This document shows, piece by piece, positions 1 to 9,223 of a stretch of DNA of 64,000 bases; the stretch's first letter is position 1, and every line of letters starts with the position of its first letter. The notes beneath the pieces are model-generated. The model made no database searches, had not been told where the DNA came from, and saw only the letters and a program-made list of their open reading frames with translations. The stretch comes from Thiothrix litoralis (GTDB lineage Bacteria; Pseudomonadota; Gammaproteobacteria; Thiotrichales; Thiotrichaceae). The position numbers and the translations under genes were made by a program. The stretch lies in contig NZ_CP072801.1 of the NCBI RefSeq assembly GCF_017901135.1, positions 496,001 through 560,000 on the forward strand. The letters run 5' to 3'.

Positions 1-178
1 TCCGCGTGTGCCGGTCGGGATAACCAATGACTTACGCACAGCAATCCAGACCTTCCCGCGTCAGGCATTGCACGCTACCCGGCTGGGGTTGACGCACCCG
101 GCAACGGGCGAGGCGATGGCGTGGGAAGCCCCTGTTCCTGACGATATGGCAGCATTGCTGGCGGCATTGCGGGAGTAA
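1..178 (+). CDS. rluD: RluD, 23S rRNA pseudouridine synthase (C-terminal end only)
   Basis: Only the last 58 codons are inside the window, in the frame that begins at base 2 and stops with TAA at 176-178. The translation contains [16 protein letters not shown] followed by [14 protein letters not shown], which matches the conserved tail of RluD. RluD makes pseudouridines 1911, 1915 and 1917 in helix 69 of 23S rRNA. In E. coli and many relatives rluD is directly followed by yfiH/pgeF; here pgeF lies about 2 kb downstream, separated by a toxin-antitoxin pair and an insertion element. The identification rests on the C-terminal motif and on this synteny. Confidence 0.9.
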   Translation, partial: PRVPVGITNDLRTAIQTFPRQALHATRLGLTHPATGEAMAWEAPVPDDMAALLAALRE

Positions 179-249
179 GCATTGCGGTGGTTTTGCAAAT
201 TCCTGAGGCTAATGGCATAGTGAAGCCATTGGTATTCAGGAGCCACCAC

Positions 250-489
250 ATGACCGATCAGGAACTGTTACAACGCATCACCCTCAATCCACAAGTTATG
301 ACGGGCAAGCCCGTTGTGCGTGGTACGCGCCTGACTGTCGAATACATCCTTAATTTGCTGGCGCACGATACCAGCATTGCCGACATTCTCGAAGAGTACG
401 AGGGTTTGACGGAAAGCGACATCAAGGCTTGCTTCTTGTTTGCCCAGAAGTCATTGGAAAGCACGTATTTCATGCCTATGGTGGCTTGA
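250..489 (+). CDS. DUF433 antitoxin-like protein
   Basis: A 79-residue protein with the typical DUF433 pattern: NPQVMTGKPVVRGTRLTVEYIL followed by acidic and helical segments. DUF433 proteins have a winged-helix-like fold and are regarded as antitoxins of VapBC-like pairs. The ATG at 250 is preferred over an upstream GTG at 187 because CAGGAG lies just upstream and family similarity starts there. The gene for a DUF5615 PIN-like protein follows after a 2-base gap, so the two are almost certainly co-transcribed and probably autoregulated. The pair sits between rluD and pgeF, a position normally empty, which points to acquisition. Confidence 0.85.
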   Translation: MTDQELLQRITLNPQVMTGKPVVRGTRLTVEYILNLLAHDTSIADILEEYEGLTESDIKACFLFAQKSLESTYFMPMVA

Positions 490-491
490 AT

Positions 492-845
492 ATGCGTTTT
501 TTGGTTGATGAATGTACTGGCACAAAAGTAGCGGCCTTTTTGCGCACCCAAGGTTATGAGGTGTTCTCGGTTTTCGAGCAGGCTCGTGGTAGCACAGATG
601 CTGAATTGATTCAGAAAGCCTGCGACGAAAACTGGGTACTGATCACCAATGACAAGGATTTTGGTGAAAAGGTTTATCGGGAAGGGCATCCCCATCGCGG
701 TATTGTTTTTCTGAGGCTGGGGGACGAGCGGGCACAGTCCAAAATTGTGGCGCTTCAACAACTGCTTGAACGTTATGCCGACCGTTTGCCTGATACGTTT
801 ACGGTGGTGACAGAAAACAGTGTCCGATTTGCCAATAAATCCTGA
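492..845 (+). CDS. DUF5615 PIN-like toxin
   Basis: A 117-residue protein of the DUF5615 (PIN-like) family. It starts MRFLVDECTGTKVAAFLR, where the early Asp-Glu is the expected first acidic metal site, and it has the conserved ITNDKDFGEKV block with the Asp pair of the PIN-like active site, followed by HRGIVFLRL. The family partners DUF433 proteins and is presumed to be a toxin RNase; no experimental activity is claimed here. ATG at 492 follows the antitoxin stop by two bases. The gene looks complete and ends 27 bases before the right end of the TnpB element. Confidence 0.85.
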   Translation: MRFLVDECTGTKVAAFLRTQGYEVFSVFEQARGSTDAELIQKACDENWVLITNDKDFGEKVYREGHPHRGIVFLRLGDERAQSKIVALQQLLERYADRLPDTFTVVTENSVRFANKS

Positions 846-872
846 ACATTCCCTGCTGGAGATGCTTGTAAC

Positions 873-2213
873 TTGACTTCCTCCCCTCCCTAAAGGAAGG
901 GGATTCCTAATTCATCGAGAACAGGACAACGACACCGAAATGCCATCACCGCTAACATTCTCTCCAAAGGCTAGCACCGCCAGTCCGGCGGCTAAAATGT
1001 TACGTGCTGCATTCACGTCACGGTCGTGGGTTGCGCCACATTCCGGGCATTCCCAAGACCGCACGTCCAGCGGCATGTTTGCTTTCACGAACCCGCAGCC
1101 GTTACAGCGTTTGCTGGAAGGAAAGAAACGGTCGATCTCGACATACTTCCTGCCTGCCCAGTGGGCTTTGTACGCCAGTTGGCGGGTAAATTCCCCCCAA
1201 CTTGCATCGGCAATGTGCTTGGCTAATGTTGGGTGTTTAATCATGTTCTTCACAACGAGGTTTTCAGCGCAAACGACTTGGTTCTCGTTAATCAGTTTGC
1301 GGGACAGTTTGTGTAAGTTGTCCGAACGGCAATCGGAAATCTTCGCGTGAACACGGGCAACCTTGCGTTTGGCTTTCAGCCGGTTCTTGCTGCCGAATTT
1401 CTTCTTGGCAAGACGGCGTTGATACTTCGCCAGTTTAACCGCGTGTTGGGCGGTATGGCGGGGATTGCCGGACTTAAAACCGTCAGAGGTGACGAACAAA
1501 TCCTTGATGCCCACGTCAATGCCAGCTTTTTTGTCGGTGACGGGCAACAGCGTGGATTCAAATTCACACAAGCAAGACACGAAATAGCGTCCGGCCTGAT
1601 CTTTGGACACGGTGACAGTGGTCGGGGCAGCAGGAAGTGGCTGGCTCCATCGAATGTCCAGCGGCGCAGCGCACTTAGCCAGCTTCAATTCACCGTTGCG
1701 GTATGTAAAAGCACGGTAAGTAAATTCTGCCGACTGGCGGTGCTTTTTGGATTTGAAGACAGGGTATTTTGCCCGGCCTTCAAAAAAGTTCTTGAACGCG
1801 GTTTGTTGGTTCCGCAAGCATTGTTGCAGCGGAACACTGGAGACTTCATTCAAGAAAAGCAGCTCAGGCCATTGTTTGATGGCTGTCAACCGCGCATTAG
1901 CACCCAGGTAACTGACTTTTTCCTGAGTCTGATCGTAAGCATCCGTGCGGTAACGCAAGATGCTGTTGTACACGTAACGCACACAACCAAACGTCTGCGC
2001 CAGCAACTTTTCTTGTTGCAGGTCTGGGTAAAACCGGAATTTGTAGGCGCGTTTCGTTGGCATGACTCACAGTGTAGTCCATGCCGTGTTCGTTGTGCCT
2101 GTTTAACCAAAATAGCGTAAACGAAAAGAGGAGCGAGAACAGGGTCGGCTCCGCCGACGCGCTATCCCTCCCCGACCTGAAGGACGGGGTATCTCGCGCA
2201 AGATGGATGAACC
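873..2213 (-). mobile_element. IS200/IS605-type TnpB-only element, copy A
   Basis: Boundaries come from comparison with copy B (29606-30946): both are 1341 bases and similarity stops at the same place on each side. The left end carries a 20-base hairpin at 2170-2189 (CCCCG arm against CGGGG). The right end at 873-905 carries a second hairpin (CCTCCC/AAAGGAAGG) and ends in TTGAC. The only gene is tnpB; no TnpA Y1 transposase is present, so movement would need TnpA supplied in trans. The element lies between a toxin-antitoxin pair and pgeF, and its outer end appears to include the pgeF start codon. Confidence 0.85.
912..2063 (-). CDS. tnpB: TnpB, RNA-guided nuclease of IS605-type element (copy A)
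   Basis: A 383-residue OrfB/TnpB protein. Visible features are the N-terminal OrfB helix-turn-helix region (FRFYPDLQQEKLLAQ), the RuvC-like catalytic residues D183 (GIDVGIKD), E267 (VVCAENL) and D349 (DRDVNAARN), and the zinc ribbon C320/C323 with C339/C342. All key residues are present, so the enzyme should be active. TnpB proteins are guided by an omega/reRNA made from the 3' end of the gene and the right end of the element, and cut DNA next to a target-adjacent motif, which helps retain the element. The protein differs by only about a dozen residues from copy B at 29756-30907. Confidence 0.93.
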   Translation of the reverse strand: MPTKRAYKFRFYPDLQQEKLLAQTFGCVRYVYNSILRYRTDAYDQTQEKVSYLGANARLTAIKQWPELLFLNEVSSVPLQQCLRNQQTAFKNFFEGRAKYPVFKSKKHRQSAEFTYRAFTYRNGELKLAKCAAPLDIRWSQPLPAAPTTVTVSKDQAGRYFVSCLCEFESTLLPVTDKKAGIDVGIKDLFVTSDGFKSGNPRHTAQHAVKLAKYQRRLAKKKFGSKNRLKAKRKVARVHAKISDCRSDNLHKLSRKLINENQVVCAENLVVKNMIKHPTLAKHIADASWGEFTRQLAYKAHWAGRKYVEIDRFFPSSKRCNGCGFVKANMPLDVRSWECPECGATHDRDVNAARNILAAGLAVLAFGENVSGDGISVSLSCSR

Positions 2214-2944
2214 CCAACTGGCTTACCCCCGCATGGCCTGCACCCGCCAACATCTGCGCTGTTTGCACCACTCGTCACGGCGGTGTCAGCGTCGCGCCCT
2301 TCGATAGCCTGAATCTGGGGGATCACGTCGGTGATAACCCGCTGGCAGTTGCCCGTAACCGCATGATCGTCGGCGATACCTTGCAACTGCCTTCCGAACC
2401 GTTGTGGTTGAAGCAGGTACACGGCGTCGATGTGTGTGGCATGGATGCCGGAACGTGTTACCCGACCGGCGATGCCTCCACCGCTTTCGGCAAAGGGCAA
2501 GTCAGCGTCATTATGACGGCGGATTGCCTGCCGGTACTGTTCTGCGACAAGGCAGGAACCCGCGTAGCCGCCGCTCATGCCGGGTGGCGCGGGCTGGCCG
2601 ACGGTGTGCTGGAACGTACTGTCGAATCTTTGCAATGCCCACCTGCTGACCTGTTGGTATGGCTGGGGCCTGCGATTGGTGCGGATGCGTTTGAAGTCGG
2701 CGCGGAAGTCCGTGAAACGTTCATGCAGCACGACCCGTCGGCGCAAGCAGCATTCAAGCCGTCCAGCAACACAGGCAAATGGATGGCGGACATTTACACA
2801 CTTGCCCGTCAGCGCTTGAATGCGGTCGGTGTCGCCGACATTTACGGCGGCGATTTGTGCACTTACACCGATGCGGAACGCTTTTTCTCCTACCGCCGTG
2901 ATGGGCAGACCGGGCGCATGGCATCCTTGATCTGGATGGTGTAA
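2207..2944 (+). CDS. pgeF: PgeF/YfiH, multicopper polyphenol-oxidase-fold enzyme (DUF152)
   Basis: A 245-residue homologue of E. coli YfiH/PgeF, a cytoplasmic enzyme that removes wrongly incorporated L-Ser from the peptidoglycan precursor UDP-MurNAc; family members also show purine nucleosidase activity. The catalytic His-Cys-His triad is H72 (KQVHGVDV), C107 (TADCLPV) and H124 (AHAGWRG), at almost the same numbers as in E. coli. The ATG at 2207 is the first usable start. It lies inside sequence shared with the other copy of the adjacent TnpB element, so the first few residues (MNP) may be donated by the element. The stop overlaps the next start (TAATG). Confidence 0.9.
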   Translation: MNPNWLTPAWPAPANICAVCTTRHGGVSVAPFDSLNLGDHVGDNPLAVARNRMIVGDTLQLPSEPLWLKQVHGVDVCGMDAGTCYPTGDASTAFGKGQVSVIMTADCLPVLFCDKAGTRVAAAHAGWRGLADGVLERTVESLQCPPADLLVWLGPAIGADAFEVGAEVRETFMQHDPSAQAAFKPSSNTGKWMADIYTLARQRLNAVGVADIYGGDLCTYTDAERFFSYRRDGQTGRMASLIWMV

Positions 2945-3909
2945 TGGCAGCGCCGCTACTCGCCGTCGATAAACTCAGTGTGCGTTTTCGCCTCAATACC
3001 GGGCAGGTGTTGCAGGCGCTGAGCGAGGTTTCCTTTGAGCTGCAAGCCGGGGAAACATTGGGGATTGTGGGTGAATCCGGCTGTGGAAAATCCACGCTTG
3101 CCCGCGCCATTCTGCAACTGGTTACGCCCGCGCAGGGCGAAATTCGCTGGCAAGGCAAACGGTTGAACCCGCACGATAAAGCCGGGATGAAAGCCTTTCG
3201 CCGTGCGGTGCAATGCATCTTTCAAGACCCGCTGGACGCGCTCAACCCGCGCATGACGGTCAGTGATATTTTGCAGGAACCGCTGCTGGCGTTGCGCCCG
3301 GAATTGGGCAAAGCAGCCATCCGCCAACGTGCCGCTGAAGGCTTGCAGGCGGTTGGGCTGGAAAGTGCGATGGGCAACCGTTACCCGCATGAATTTTCCG
3401 GCGGGCAGTGCCAGCGTATCGGTATTGCCCGTGCTTTGAGTGTCGAGCCACAACTGATTCTGTGCGACGAGCCAGTGAGTGCGCTGGATGTGTCGATTCA
3501 GGGGCAGATTGTGAAGTTGCTGGCGGATTTGCAGCGTGACCATCACTTGACGTTGCTGTTCATTTCCCACGACCTGAGCGTGGTGCGTGAACTCAGTGAT
3601 CGGGTGCTGGTGCTGTATCTGGGGCGCATCATGGAAATCGCGGATGCGGAAAGCTTGTATCAAAACCCCTTGCACCCTTACACCCGCATGTTGTTGGCGG
3701 CGATTCCCTTGCCTGACCCGCAGCAAGAACGGGCGCGGTTGGCCAAGATTACCGTGGGGGCGGGGGAGTTGCCTTCGCCGTTGAATCCGCCGTCGGGTTG
3801 TGTGTTTCATACGCGCTGCCCGCAGGCGCAGGCGGTTTGCCGGGAACAAGTGCCGGAGTTGCAGGCGATAGGAAACGGGCGGCAGCTTGCTTGCCATGTT
3901 GTCTGCTGA
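2944..3909 (+). CDS. Oligopeptide/dipeptide-type ABC transporter ATP-binding protein (DppF/OppF-like)
   Basis: A 321-residue ABC ATPase. Walker A is GESGCGKST (43-51), the Q-loop is in FQDPLDALNPRMTV (93-106), the signature FSGGQCQR is at 151-158, Walker B LILCDEP at 171-177 and the H-loop in FISHDLSVV. The C-terminal extension with LHPYTRMLLAAIP and the Cys cluster in GCVFHTRCPQAQAVC is the oligopeptide-permease C-terminal domain, so peptides or nickel are likely substrates. ATG overlaps the pgeF stop. No permease or binding protein is adjacent, so the partners must be elsewhere, perhaps including microcin-C-type YejF relatives. Confidence 0.85.
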   Translation: MAAPLLAVDKLSVRFRLNTGQVLQALSEVSFELQAGETLGIVGESGCGKSTLARAILQLVTPAQGEIRWQGKRLNPHDKAGMKAFRRAVQCIFQDPLDALNPRMTVSDILQEPLLALRPELGKAAIRQRAAEGLQAVGLESAMGNRYPHEFSGGQCQRIGIARALSVEPQLILCDEPVSALDVSIQGQIVKLLADLQRDHHLTLLFISHDLSVVRELSDRVLVLYLGRIMEIADAESLYQNPLHPYTRMLLAAIPLPDPQQERARLAKITVGAGELPSPLNPPSGCVFHTRCPQAQAVCREQVPELQAIGNGRQLACHVVC

Positions 3910-3910
3910 T

Positions 3911-4414
3911 TCAGTGTAACTCGTTCGGTATGTTACGGTCTGGAGCACTAATATTCACTAGTAAAGGAGACGCTTCCAGTTTTTCTACATCCATCATGGT
4001 TGCTACCTGTTGCAGGGAGCTGAGAATCATGGTTTTTTGCCATTCTTCCAGTTTGCGCAGGCGTTGAACGAAATTTTCCTGTAACGAGGGCGGGGCGTTT
4101 TTCAGCAGGCTTGCACCTGCTTCGCTTAGCATCAGGAAGATAACTCTGCGGTCATCTTCGCTGCGTTCGCGTGTCACTAAACCCCGATTTTCCAGTCGAT
4201 CCACGATAGAGGTAATGGTGGCGCGGCTCAGGCTGAGCTCATCTGCAAGCTGGCTGGTGGTGATTCTGTTTTCATTGGTCAGTTTTTTCAGGATAAGTAA
4301 TTGGGGAAAGGTCAGATTGACTGTCTTGTTGAGATGCTTGGAATGCAATTCTGTCGCCCGCAGAATACGTCGCAGGGCAATCAGAACCTGATCAAGCAAT
4401 ACGACTTCTTCCAT
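3911..4414 (-). CDS. MarR-family transcriptional regulator
   Basis: A 167-residue winged-helix regulator. The recognition region is ITTSQLADELSLSRATITSIVDRLENRGLV, followed by the wing RSEDDRRVIFLML, both typical of MarR. The ATG at 4414 (MEEVVLLDQ) is preferred to a longer frame because the extra upstream residues do not resemble the family. The gene is transcribed away from proVWX and lies just beyond the porin gene. MarR relatives regulate ectoine and betaine genes in other gammaproteobacteria, so control of the neighbouring osmoprotectant transporter is a reasonable inference, but nothing in the sequence proves it. Confidence 0.85.
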   Translation of the reverse strand: MEEVVLLDQVLIALRRILRATELHSKHLNKTVNLTFPQLLILKKLTNENRITTSQLADELSLSRATITSIVDRLENRGLVTRERSEDDRRVIFLMLSEAGASLLKNAPPSLQENFVQRLRKLEEWQKTMILSSLQQVATMMDVEKLEASPLLVNISAPDRNIPNELH

Positions 4415-4471
4415 GTATATTTCCCAGCCTGAAAAAGTCCGATTATGCAGGGAAAATACAAGAAAGGTATA

Positions 4472-4501
4472 CAGCCTGTGGCGATGTTTCGCCACAGGCT
4501 G
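4472..4501 (-). terminator. Hairpin terminator behind the porin gene
   Basis: A perfect 13-bp stem (4472-4484 with 4489-4501) with a 4-base loop. It sits 6 bases past the porin stop and before the MarR gene. On the minus strand it is followed by a modestly T-rich stretch. It should end porin transcription, or strongly attenuate read-through into the MarR gene. Confidence 0.8.
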
Positions 4502-4507
4502 GTACGA

Positions 4508-5542
4508 TTATTTCGGGAGTTTGGTATCGAAGTCGTAACGCAACCCGGCAGCGATTGCTTTGCCACCGCCTGTCCAATAAGTATCGCGGTAGCCACCCCG
4601 TTCGGTGGTAATGGCTCCACCCGTTTCCTCGGAATAGTATTCGGCAAACAGTTTGGTCTTTTTGTTGAGCTGGTAATCATAGCCGACATGGAAAATATCA
4701 TCCCCGTAGTTGTCAACCTTGGCGATATGTCCCTTGAGCGTGTGCTTGCCCTTGCTGTGCTGCACGAACAGATTGGACGCGCTGGAGCCGTCATGGCCGT
4801 AAACAGTTGGGTCGCTTACATCACTCTGATGCTGTTCGTATTTGGCTCCCACATAAAAATCACCTAATTTCTGTGCCAGTGATGCGCCGATGATTTTCCG
4901 GTTGTCCGCTCCGCCAATGTCATCAACCCCGAGAGCCACCTTGGTGTCACCACGTGTATAAGAGGCGGTCGCTTGGTTGCGGTCATCCTTGTTACCGCTG
5001 GCATCCGCATTGCCGTTGCCGCGTGAATGCGCCGCATTAACCGTGAAGCCATTCATGTCAGGGCTGGAATAGGCAATGGTCTGATCCTTGCGGAAGGTGG
5101 TGAAGGTTGCGAAACCGCTGTAATAGGAGCTGAAATAATCCACCGGGTAAGCAATATCGTTGTAATACGGTAGCCAGTCTTGACCAACCCAAACCGTACC
5201 GTATTTTGGTGAACTGGCCTGCACTTTGGCGATGCGTATGTCCGCCGTGTCGGAAATGTCGTTTTCCTGATCCCAAGGCCCCTGAATTTTACCATTGGCT
5301 GAATCCACCGGTAATTCCACTTTTGCTTCCAGCGCCACATCATTGTCGAGCGTATGCGTCAGCTTGGCTCCGATGCGGGAATAGGCGTCGCGTACTCCGG
5401 TGTAGTCTTCGTCAGTGACGGTATCCGGTGAGACGGACTCGATCTGCGTGCGCAGTGAGCCGTACAGGTTGAGTTCGGCAGCGGCGCTGGTTTGTGCCAT
5501 TGCGGCGAGAGGTAGCAGTACAAATACAGATTTTTGAAACAT
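4508..5542 (-). CDS. Outer-membrane general porin
   Basis: A 344-residue protein with a Sec signal peptide (MFQKSVFVLLPLAAMAQTSA, then AAELNLYGSL). The rest is rich in alternating aromatic and polar beta strands, with porin signatures such as ELNLYGSLRTQIES at the mature start, RDAYSRIGAKLTHTLDNDVALEAKVELP and a terminal strand GLRYDFDTKL. This is the usual 16-strand gammaproteobacterial porin type. The sequence ends in LPK rather than the usual terminal Phe, slightly unusual for BamA recognition. It diverges from proVWX, sharing a 204-base upstream region, which suggests linked osmotic regulation. Confidence 0.85.
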   Translation of the reverse strand: MFQKSVFVLLPLAAMAQTSAAAELNLYGSLRTQIESVSPDTVTDEDYTGVRDAYSRIGAKLTHTLDNDVALEAKVELPVDSANGKIQGPWDQENDISDTADIRIAKVQASSPKYGTVWVGQDWLPYYNDIAYPVDYFSSYYSGFATFTTFRKDQTIAYSSPDMNGFTVNAAHSRGNGNADASGNKDDRNQATASYTRGDTKVALGVDDIGGADNRKIIGASLAQKLGDFYVGAKYEQHQSDVSDPTVYGHDGSSASNLFVQHSKGKHTLKGHIAKVDNYGDDIFHVGYDYQLNKKTKLFAEYYSEETGGAITTERGGYRDTYWTGGGKAIAAGLRYDFDTKLPK

Positions 5543-5746
5543 GGTTACTCTTCTAGGTTGAATGTGAATTTATATTCCATGTCAAACCAATTTATTGGCT
5601 TATAAGCTACTCTGCTTAGTCTGAGTAAATGCCAATATATTCGATAAATCAACATGAAAACACATTCATTTTGCCTAGATGATTAATTAGATGTCAAACT
5701 ATGTTACACTCGCGCCTCGCGTCCATGATGTCATTTAGAGGTGTTA
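5543..5746. promoter_or_regulatory. Divergent control region between porin and proVWX
   Basis: An AT-rich 204-base region between two divergent genes. It contains a 12-base palindrome (CCAAT-TT-ATTGG, 5587-5598) that could be an operator, perhaps for the nearby MarR protein. The ribosome-binding site AGAGG at 5737-5741 favours ATG 5747 for proV. No promoter hexamers with good spacing could be fixed by eye. Confidence 0.45.
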
Positions 5747-6940
5747 ATGAAGGTAAAACTTTCCGTAAAGGGTCTGTACAAAATCTTCGGTGAAGAACCC
5801 GAGCGAGCTTGGGAATTGCTTGAGCAGGGAATGAGCAAGGCGGCTATTTTTGAAAAGACCGGCCTCACACTAGGCGTACAGGATGCGGGTTTTGATATTT
5901 ACGAGGGGGAAATCTTCGTCATTATGGGGCTGTCAGGTTCTGGCAAGTCGACCCTGGTGCGTTTACTGAATCGCCTGATCGAGCCGACGGCAGGGCAGGT
6001 GCTGCTGGATGATGTGGATATCGCCGGGCTGTCTGCCGAAGCGCTGCGTGAAGCCCGCCGCAAGAAGATCAGTATGGTATTCCAATCGTTTGCGCTGATG
6101 CCGCACATGAGCGTGATCGACAATGTTGCTTTTGGCTTGGAGCTGGACGGCATGGCTCGTGAGGAACGTGTTGTCCGCGCCCGTTCCGCACTGGAACAGG
6201 TGGGGCTGTCCGCCTATGAGGATTCCTACCCAGATGAGCTGTCCGGCGGGATGCAGCAACGGGTGGGGTTGGCGCGTGCGCTGGCCAATGACCCTGCGAT
6301 CCTGTTGATGGATGAGGCATTTTCCGCACTCGACCCGCTGATCCGTACTGAGATGCAGGACGAATTACTGAAACTTCAGGAAGAACACCAGCGCACCATT
6401 GTTTTCATTTCCCACGATCTCGACGAAGCCATGCGCATCGGCGACCGCATCGCCATCATGGAAGGCGGGTGCGTGGTGCAGGTGGATTCCCCTGACAATA
6501 TTCTGGCGAACCCGGCCAATGACTATGTGCGTTCCTTTTTCCGTGGCGTCGATGTCAGCACCGTGCTGACGGCTGGGGATGTCGCCCGCAAGAAGCAGGT
6601 GACCCTTATTGAGCGCGAAGGCGCGAATATTCGCACGGCAGCGACGCGGCTGCGTGAAAACGACCGGAATTACGGCTTTGTACTGGATCGCGGTAAACAT
6701 TTTCATGGCGTGGTATCGGTTGATTCGCTGACCGCAGTCAACCATCGTGATGGTGCGAAACTGCATGATGCCTTTTTGGTTGGTGTCACGCCGCTACAGG
6801 CCAGTACCCAGTTGAGCGAGATTATTGGCTTGGTGGCGCAGTCGGATATTGGCTTGCCGGTCGTGGACGACGCAGGCATTTACAAGGGAGCCATTACCAA
6901 AACGCTGCTGCTGGAAACCTTGAACAGGGGGGGGGAATAA
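5747..6940 (+). CDS. proV: ProV, glycine betaine/proline ABC transporter ATPase
   Basis: A 397-residue protein, close in length and sequence to E. coli ProV (400). It has the family N-terminus ([22 protein letters not shown]), Walker [10 protein letters not shown], signature LSGGMQQR, Walker [20 protein letters not shown] and H-loop [10 protein letters not shown]. The C-terminal third holds the CBS-domain pair that senses ionic strength in this family. It energises betaine uptake with ProW and ProX. A run of nine G at 6927-6935 lies just before the stop; losing one G would join proV in frame to proW. proW starts one base after the stop. Confidence 0.95.
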   Translation: MKVKLSVKGLYKIFGEEPERAWELLEQGMSKAAIFEKTGLTLGVQDAGFDIYEGEIFVIMGLSGSGKSTLVRLLNRLIEPTAGQVLLDDVDIAGLSAEALREARRKKISMVFQSFALMPHMSVIDNVAFGLELDGMAREERVVRARSALEQVGLSAYEDSYPDELSGGMQQRVGLARALANDPAILLMDEAFSALDPLIRTEMQDELLKLQEEHQRTIVFISHDLDEAMRIGDRIAIMEGGCVVQVDSPDNILANPANDYVRSFFRGVDVSTVLTAGDVARKKQVTLIEREGANIRTAATRLRENDRNYGFVLDRGKHFHGVVSVDSLTAVNHRDGAKLHDAFLVGVTPLQASTQLSEIIGLVAQSDIGLPVVDDAGIYKGAITKTLLLETLNRGGE

Positions 6941-6941
6941 A

Positions 6942-8024
6942 ATGGCGGATAATCCTTGGACAAACAGCGCAGAGGCTACCGAACAGGCGCAACCGACGCC
7001 GGATGCCGCAGGCAATGCGTGGTCTAGCGCGGCTCAGCCGAGCAGTGACACAGCGGCAGGCAATACCGACTGGTTGAATAGTGCGGGAGATGCCGCACCA
7101 AGCGCCAGTTTCGACTGGCTGCACCCGTTTAATGAGGCGGTGATTCCTCTGGATGTGTGGGTCGAAAATGGGCTGGGTTGGGTTGTGGATAATCTGCGGC
7201 CATTTTTCCAGTCAGTGCGCTGGCCGATCGACGCTACCCTGAGCGGCATTGAGGCTGCTTTTCAGGCCATTCCCGCGCCTTTTCTGATCGTGTTACTGGC
7301 CTTGCTGGCGTGGCAAGTATCGGGCTGGCGGCTGGCGCTGGGAACTACGCTATCACTGATTTTCGTCGGGCTGATCGGCGCTTGGGATCAGTCTGTCATA
7401 ACGTTGACGTTGGTGATTACGTCAGTATTTTTCTGTGTCCTGATTGGTTTGCCGACCGGGATATGGCTGTCACGCAGCGAACGTGCCGCCCGCGCATTAC
7501 GCCCATTGCTGGATGCGATGCAGACTACGCCTGCCTTTGTCTATCTGGTACCCATTGTGATGCTGTTTGGCATTGGCAATGTGCCGGGTGTGGTGGTGAC
7601 GATCATTTTTGCGCTGCCGCCGCTGATCCGCCTGACCAATCTGGGGATTCGTCAAGTGCCTGCCGATTTGATCGAGGCGGGTCGTGCATTCGGTGCTAGC
7701 CCGAGCCAGATGCTGTTCCGCGTGCAATTGCCGCTGGCGATGCCGACCATACTGGCGGGTGTTAACCAGACCCTGATGCTAGCACTGTCGATGGTAGTGA
7801 TCGCTTCCATGATTGCTGTCGGCGGTCTGGGTCAGATGGTGCTGCGCGGCATAGGCCGTCTCGACATGGGGCTGGCAACGATTGGCGGCGTGGGCATCGT
7901 GGTGCTGGCCATTATTCTCGATCGTATTACCCAAGCAATGGGGCAGAATGCCCGTGGGCGGGGAACTCGTCACTGGTATGAATCCGGCCCGATCGGCTTG
8001 GTAGTGCGTCAATTCAAAAACTAA
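6942..8024 (+). CDS. proW: ProW, glycine betaine/proline ABC transporter permease
   Basis: A 360-residue inner-membrane permease. The first ~95 residues are hydrophilic and Ala/Ser/Asn-rich, as in E. coli ProW, followed by [27 protein letters not shown] and about seven membrane segments. The EAA loop that contacts ProV is [24 protein letters not shown]. The gene starts one base after proV and 25 bases before proX, in one operon. The long Asn/Ser/Ala N-terminal region is a family trait, not a fusion. Confidence 0.95.
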   Translation: MADNPWTNSAEATEQAQPTPDAAGNAWSSAAQPSSDTAAGNTDWLNSAGDAAPSASFDWLHPFNEAVIPLDVWVENGLGWVVDNLRPFFQSVRWPIDATLSGIEAAFQAIPAPFLIVLLALLAWQVSGWRLALGTTLSLIFVGLIGAWDQSVITLTLVITSVFFCVLIGLPTGIWLSRSERAARALRPLLDAMQTTPAFVYLVPIVMLFGIGNVPGVVVTIIFALPPLIRLTNLGIRQVPADLIEAGRAFGASPSQMLFRVQLPLAMPTILAGVNQTLMLALSMVVIASMIAVGGLGQMVLRGIGRLDMGLATIGGVGIVVLAIILDRITQAMGQNARGRGTRHWYESGPIGLVVRQFKN

Positions 8025-8049
8025 CTCACTGTCATACAGGAATATGCTC

Positions 8050-9063
8050 ATGTTTAAACACACTCTGAAAAATCTTTCATTAAGCGCTGCAATGGCGCTG
8101 ACACTAGGCACCACTGTGCAGGCGGGGGATAAACTGCCGGGGGAAGGTGTCGAAGTACAGCCGCTCCAGTCCTCGATTGCCGAGGAAACCTTCCAGACCT
8201 TACTGGTTGACAAGGCGCTGGAAAAGTTGGGTTATGATGTAAAACCCATCAAGGAAATCGAATACGCTACCGGCCACGTTGCGATTGGCAATGGTGACGG
8301 TACTTTCATGGCTGACCATTGGGATCCTTTGCATACTGATTTTTTTGAAAAAGCCGGTGGTGACAAGAAAATTTTCCGTGAAGGGGTTTATGCCAGTGGT
8401 GCGCTGCAAGGCTACCTGATCGACAAGAAAACGGCTGATGAATACAAGATCAAGAGCATCGACCAGTTGAAAGATCCCAAACTGGCCAAGTTATTTGATG
8501 CCGATGGTGATGGTAAGGCCGACTTAGCGGGCTGCAACCCCGGCTGGGGCTGTGAAGCCGTTATTGAGCATCAGCTTGATACTTATGGTTTACGTGACAC
8601 TATTACCCATAAACAGGGAACCTACTCAGCAATCATTGCCGACACCATTGCACGCTACCAGCAGGGTAAGCCAGTTCTGTACTACACTTGGACACCTTAC
8701 TGGGTCAGTGGTGTATTGGTACCGAGCAAGGATACTGTCTGGCTGCAAGTGCCGTTTTCCTCCCTGCCGGGCGACCGTAAGGATGTGGACACCACCCTGC
8801 CGGACGGCAGCAACTACGGTTTCCAAGCCAATAATCAGCGCATCATCGCCAACAAGCAATTTACCGATGCCAACCCGGCGGCGGCCAAGCTGTTTTCCAT
8901 CATGAACATCAGCGCTAGCGATATCAATGCGCAAAACCTGAAAATGCGTGATGGTGAAAAGTCCGAAAAGGATATCGGGAATCATGCCGATGCTTGGATC
9001 AAGGGGCATCAGGAAACCTTCGATGGCTGGATCAAGGAAGCCATGACTGCGGCGAAGAAGTAA
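8050..9063 (+). CDS. proX: ProX, periplasmic glycine betaine-binding protein
   Basis: A 337-residue substrate-binding protein with a Sec signal peptide ending near [10 protein letters not shown]. The stretch [29 protein letters not shown] and the later YYTWTPYWV match ProX; Trp residues in WDPLHTDFF and TWTPYW would form the aromatic box around the quaternary ammonium group. AGGA at 8038-8041 lies 8 bases before ATG 8050, so that start is preferred over ATG 8044. An Asp-rich stretch [12 protein letters not shown] resembles a Ca-binding loop. Last gene of the proVWX operon. Confidence 0.93.
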   Translation: MFKHTLKNLSLSAAMALTLGTTVQAGDKLPGEGVEVQPLQSSIAEETFQTLLVDKALEKLGYDVKPIKEIEYATGHVAIGNGDGTFMADHWDPLHTDFFEKAGGDKKIFREGVYASGALQGYLIDKKTADEYKIKSIDQLKDPKLAKLFDADGDGKADLAGCNPGWGCEAVIEHQLDTYGLRDTITHKQGTYSAIIADTIARYQQGKPVLYYTWTPYWVSGVLVPSKDTVWLQVPFSSLPGDRKDVDTTLPDGSNYGFQANNQRIIANKQFTDANPAAAKLFSIMNISASDINAQNLKMRDGEKSEKDIGNHADAWIKGHQETFDGWIKEAMTAAKK

Positions 9064-9223
9064 CTCCCTCCCAGTCCATTATTGTGCCTGCATCTGCATT
9101 GGGAAAATCTCTGATGCGATGCAGGCTTTCGCTTGTTGTAATGGCTATTTTTGCGAATTATCCCCTGAGGGTGATGGTTTCAGGTATGCTGCGCGTCTCC
9201 CGCCCATTACCCTACAGGCTGCT

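Noticed and set aside
1347-2120. Plus-strand frame of 257 codons opposite tnpB copy A
   Set aside because: It is antisense to a strongly recognisable tnpB and shows no domain.
2944-4414. MarR gene in an operon with the peptide-type ABC ATPase
   Set aside because: They are convergent, with stops one base apart, so they cannot be co-transcribed.
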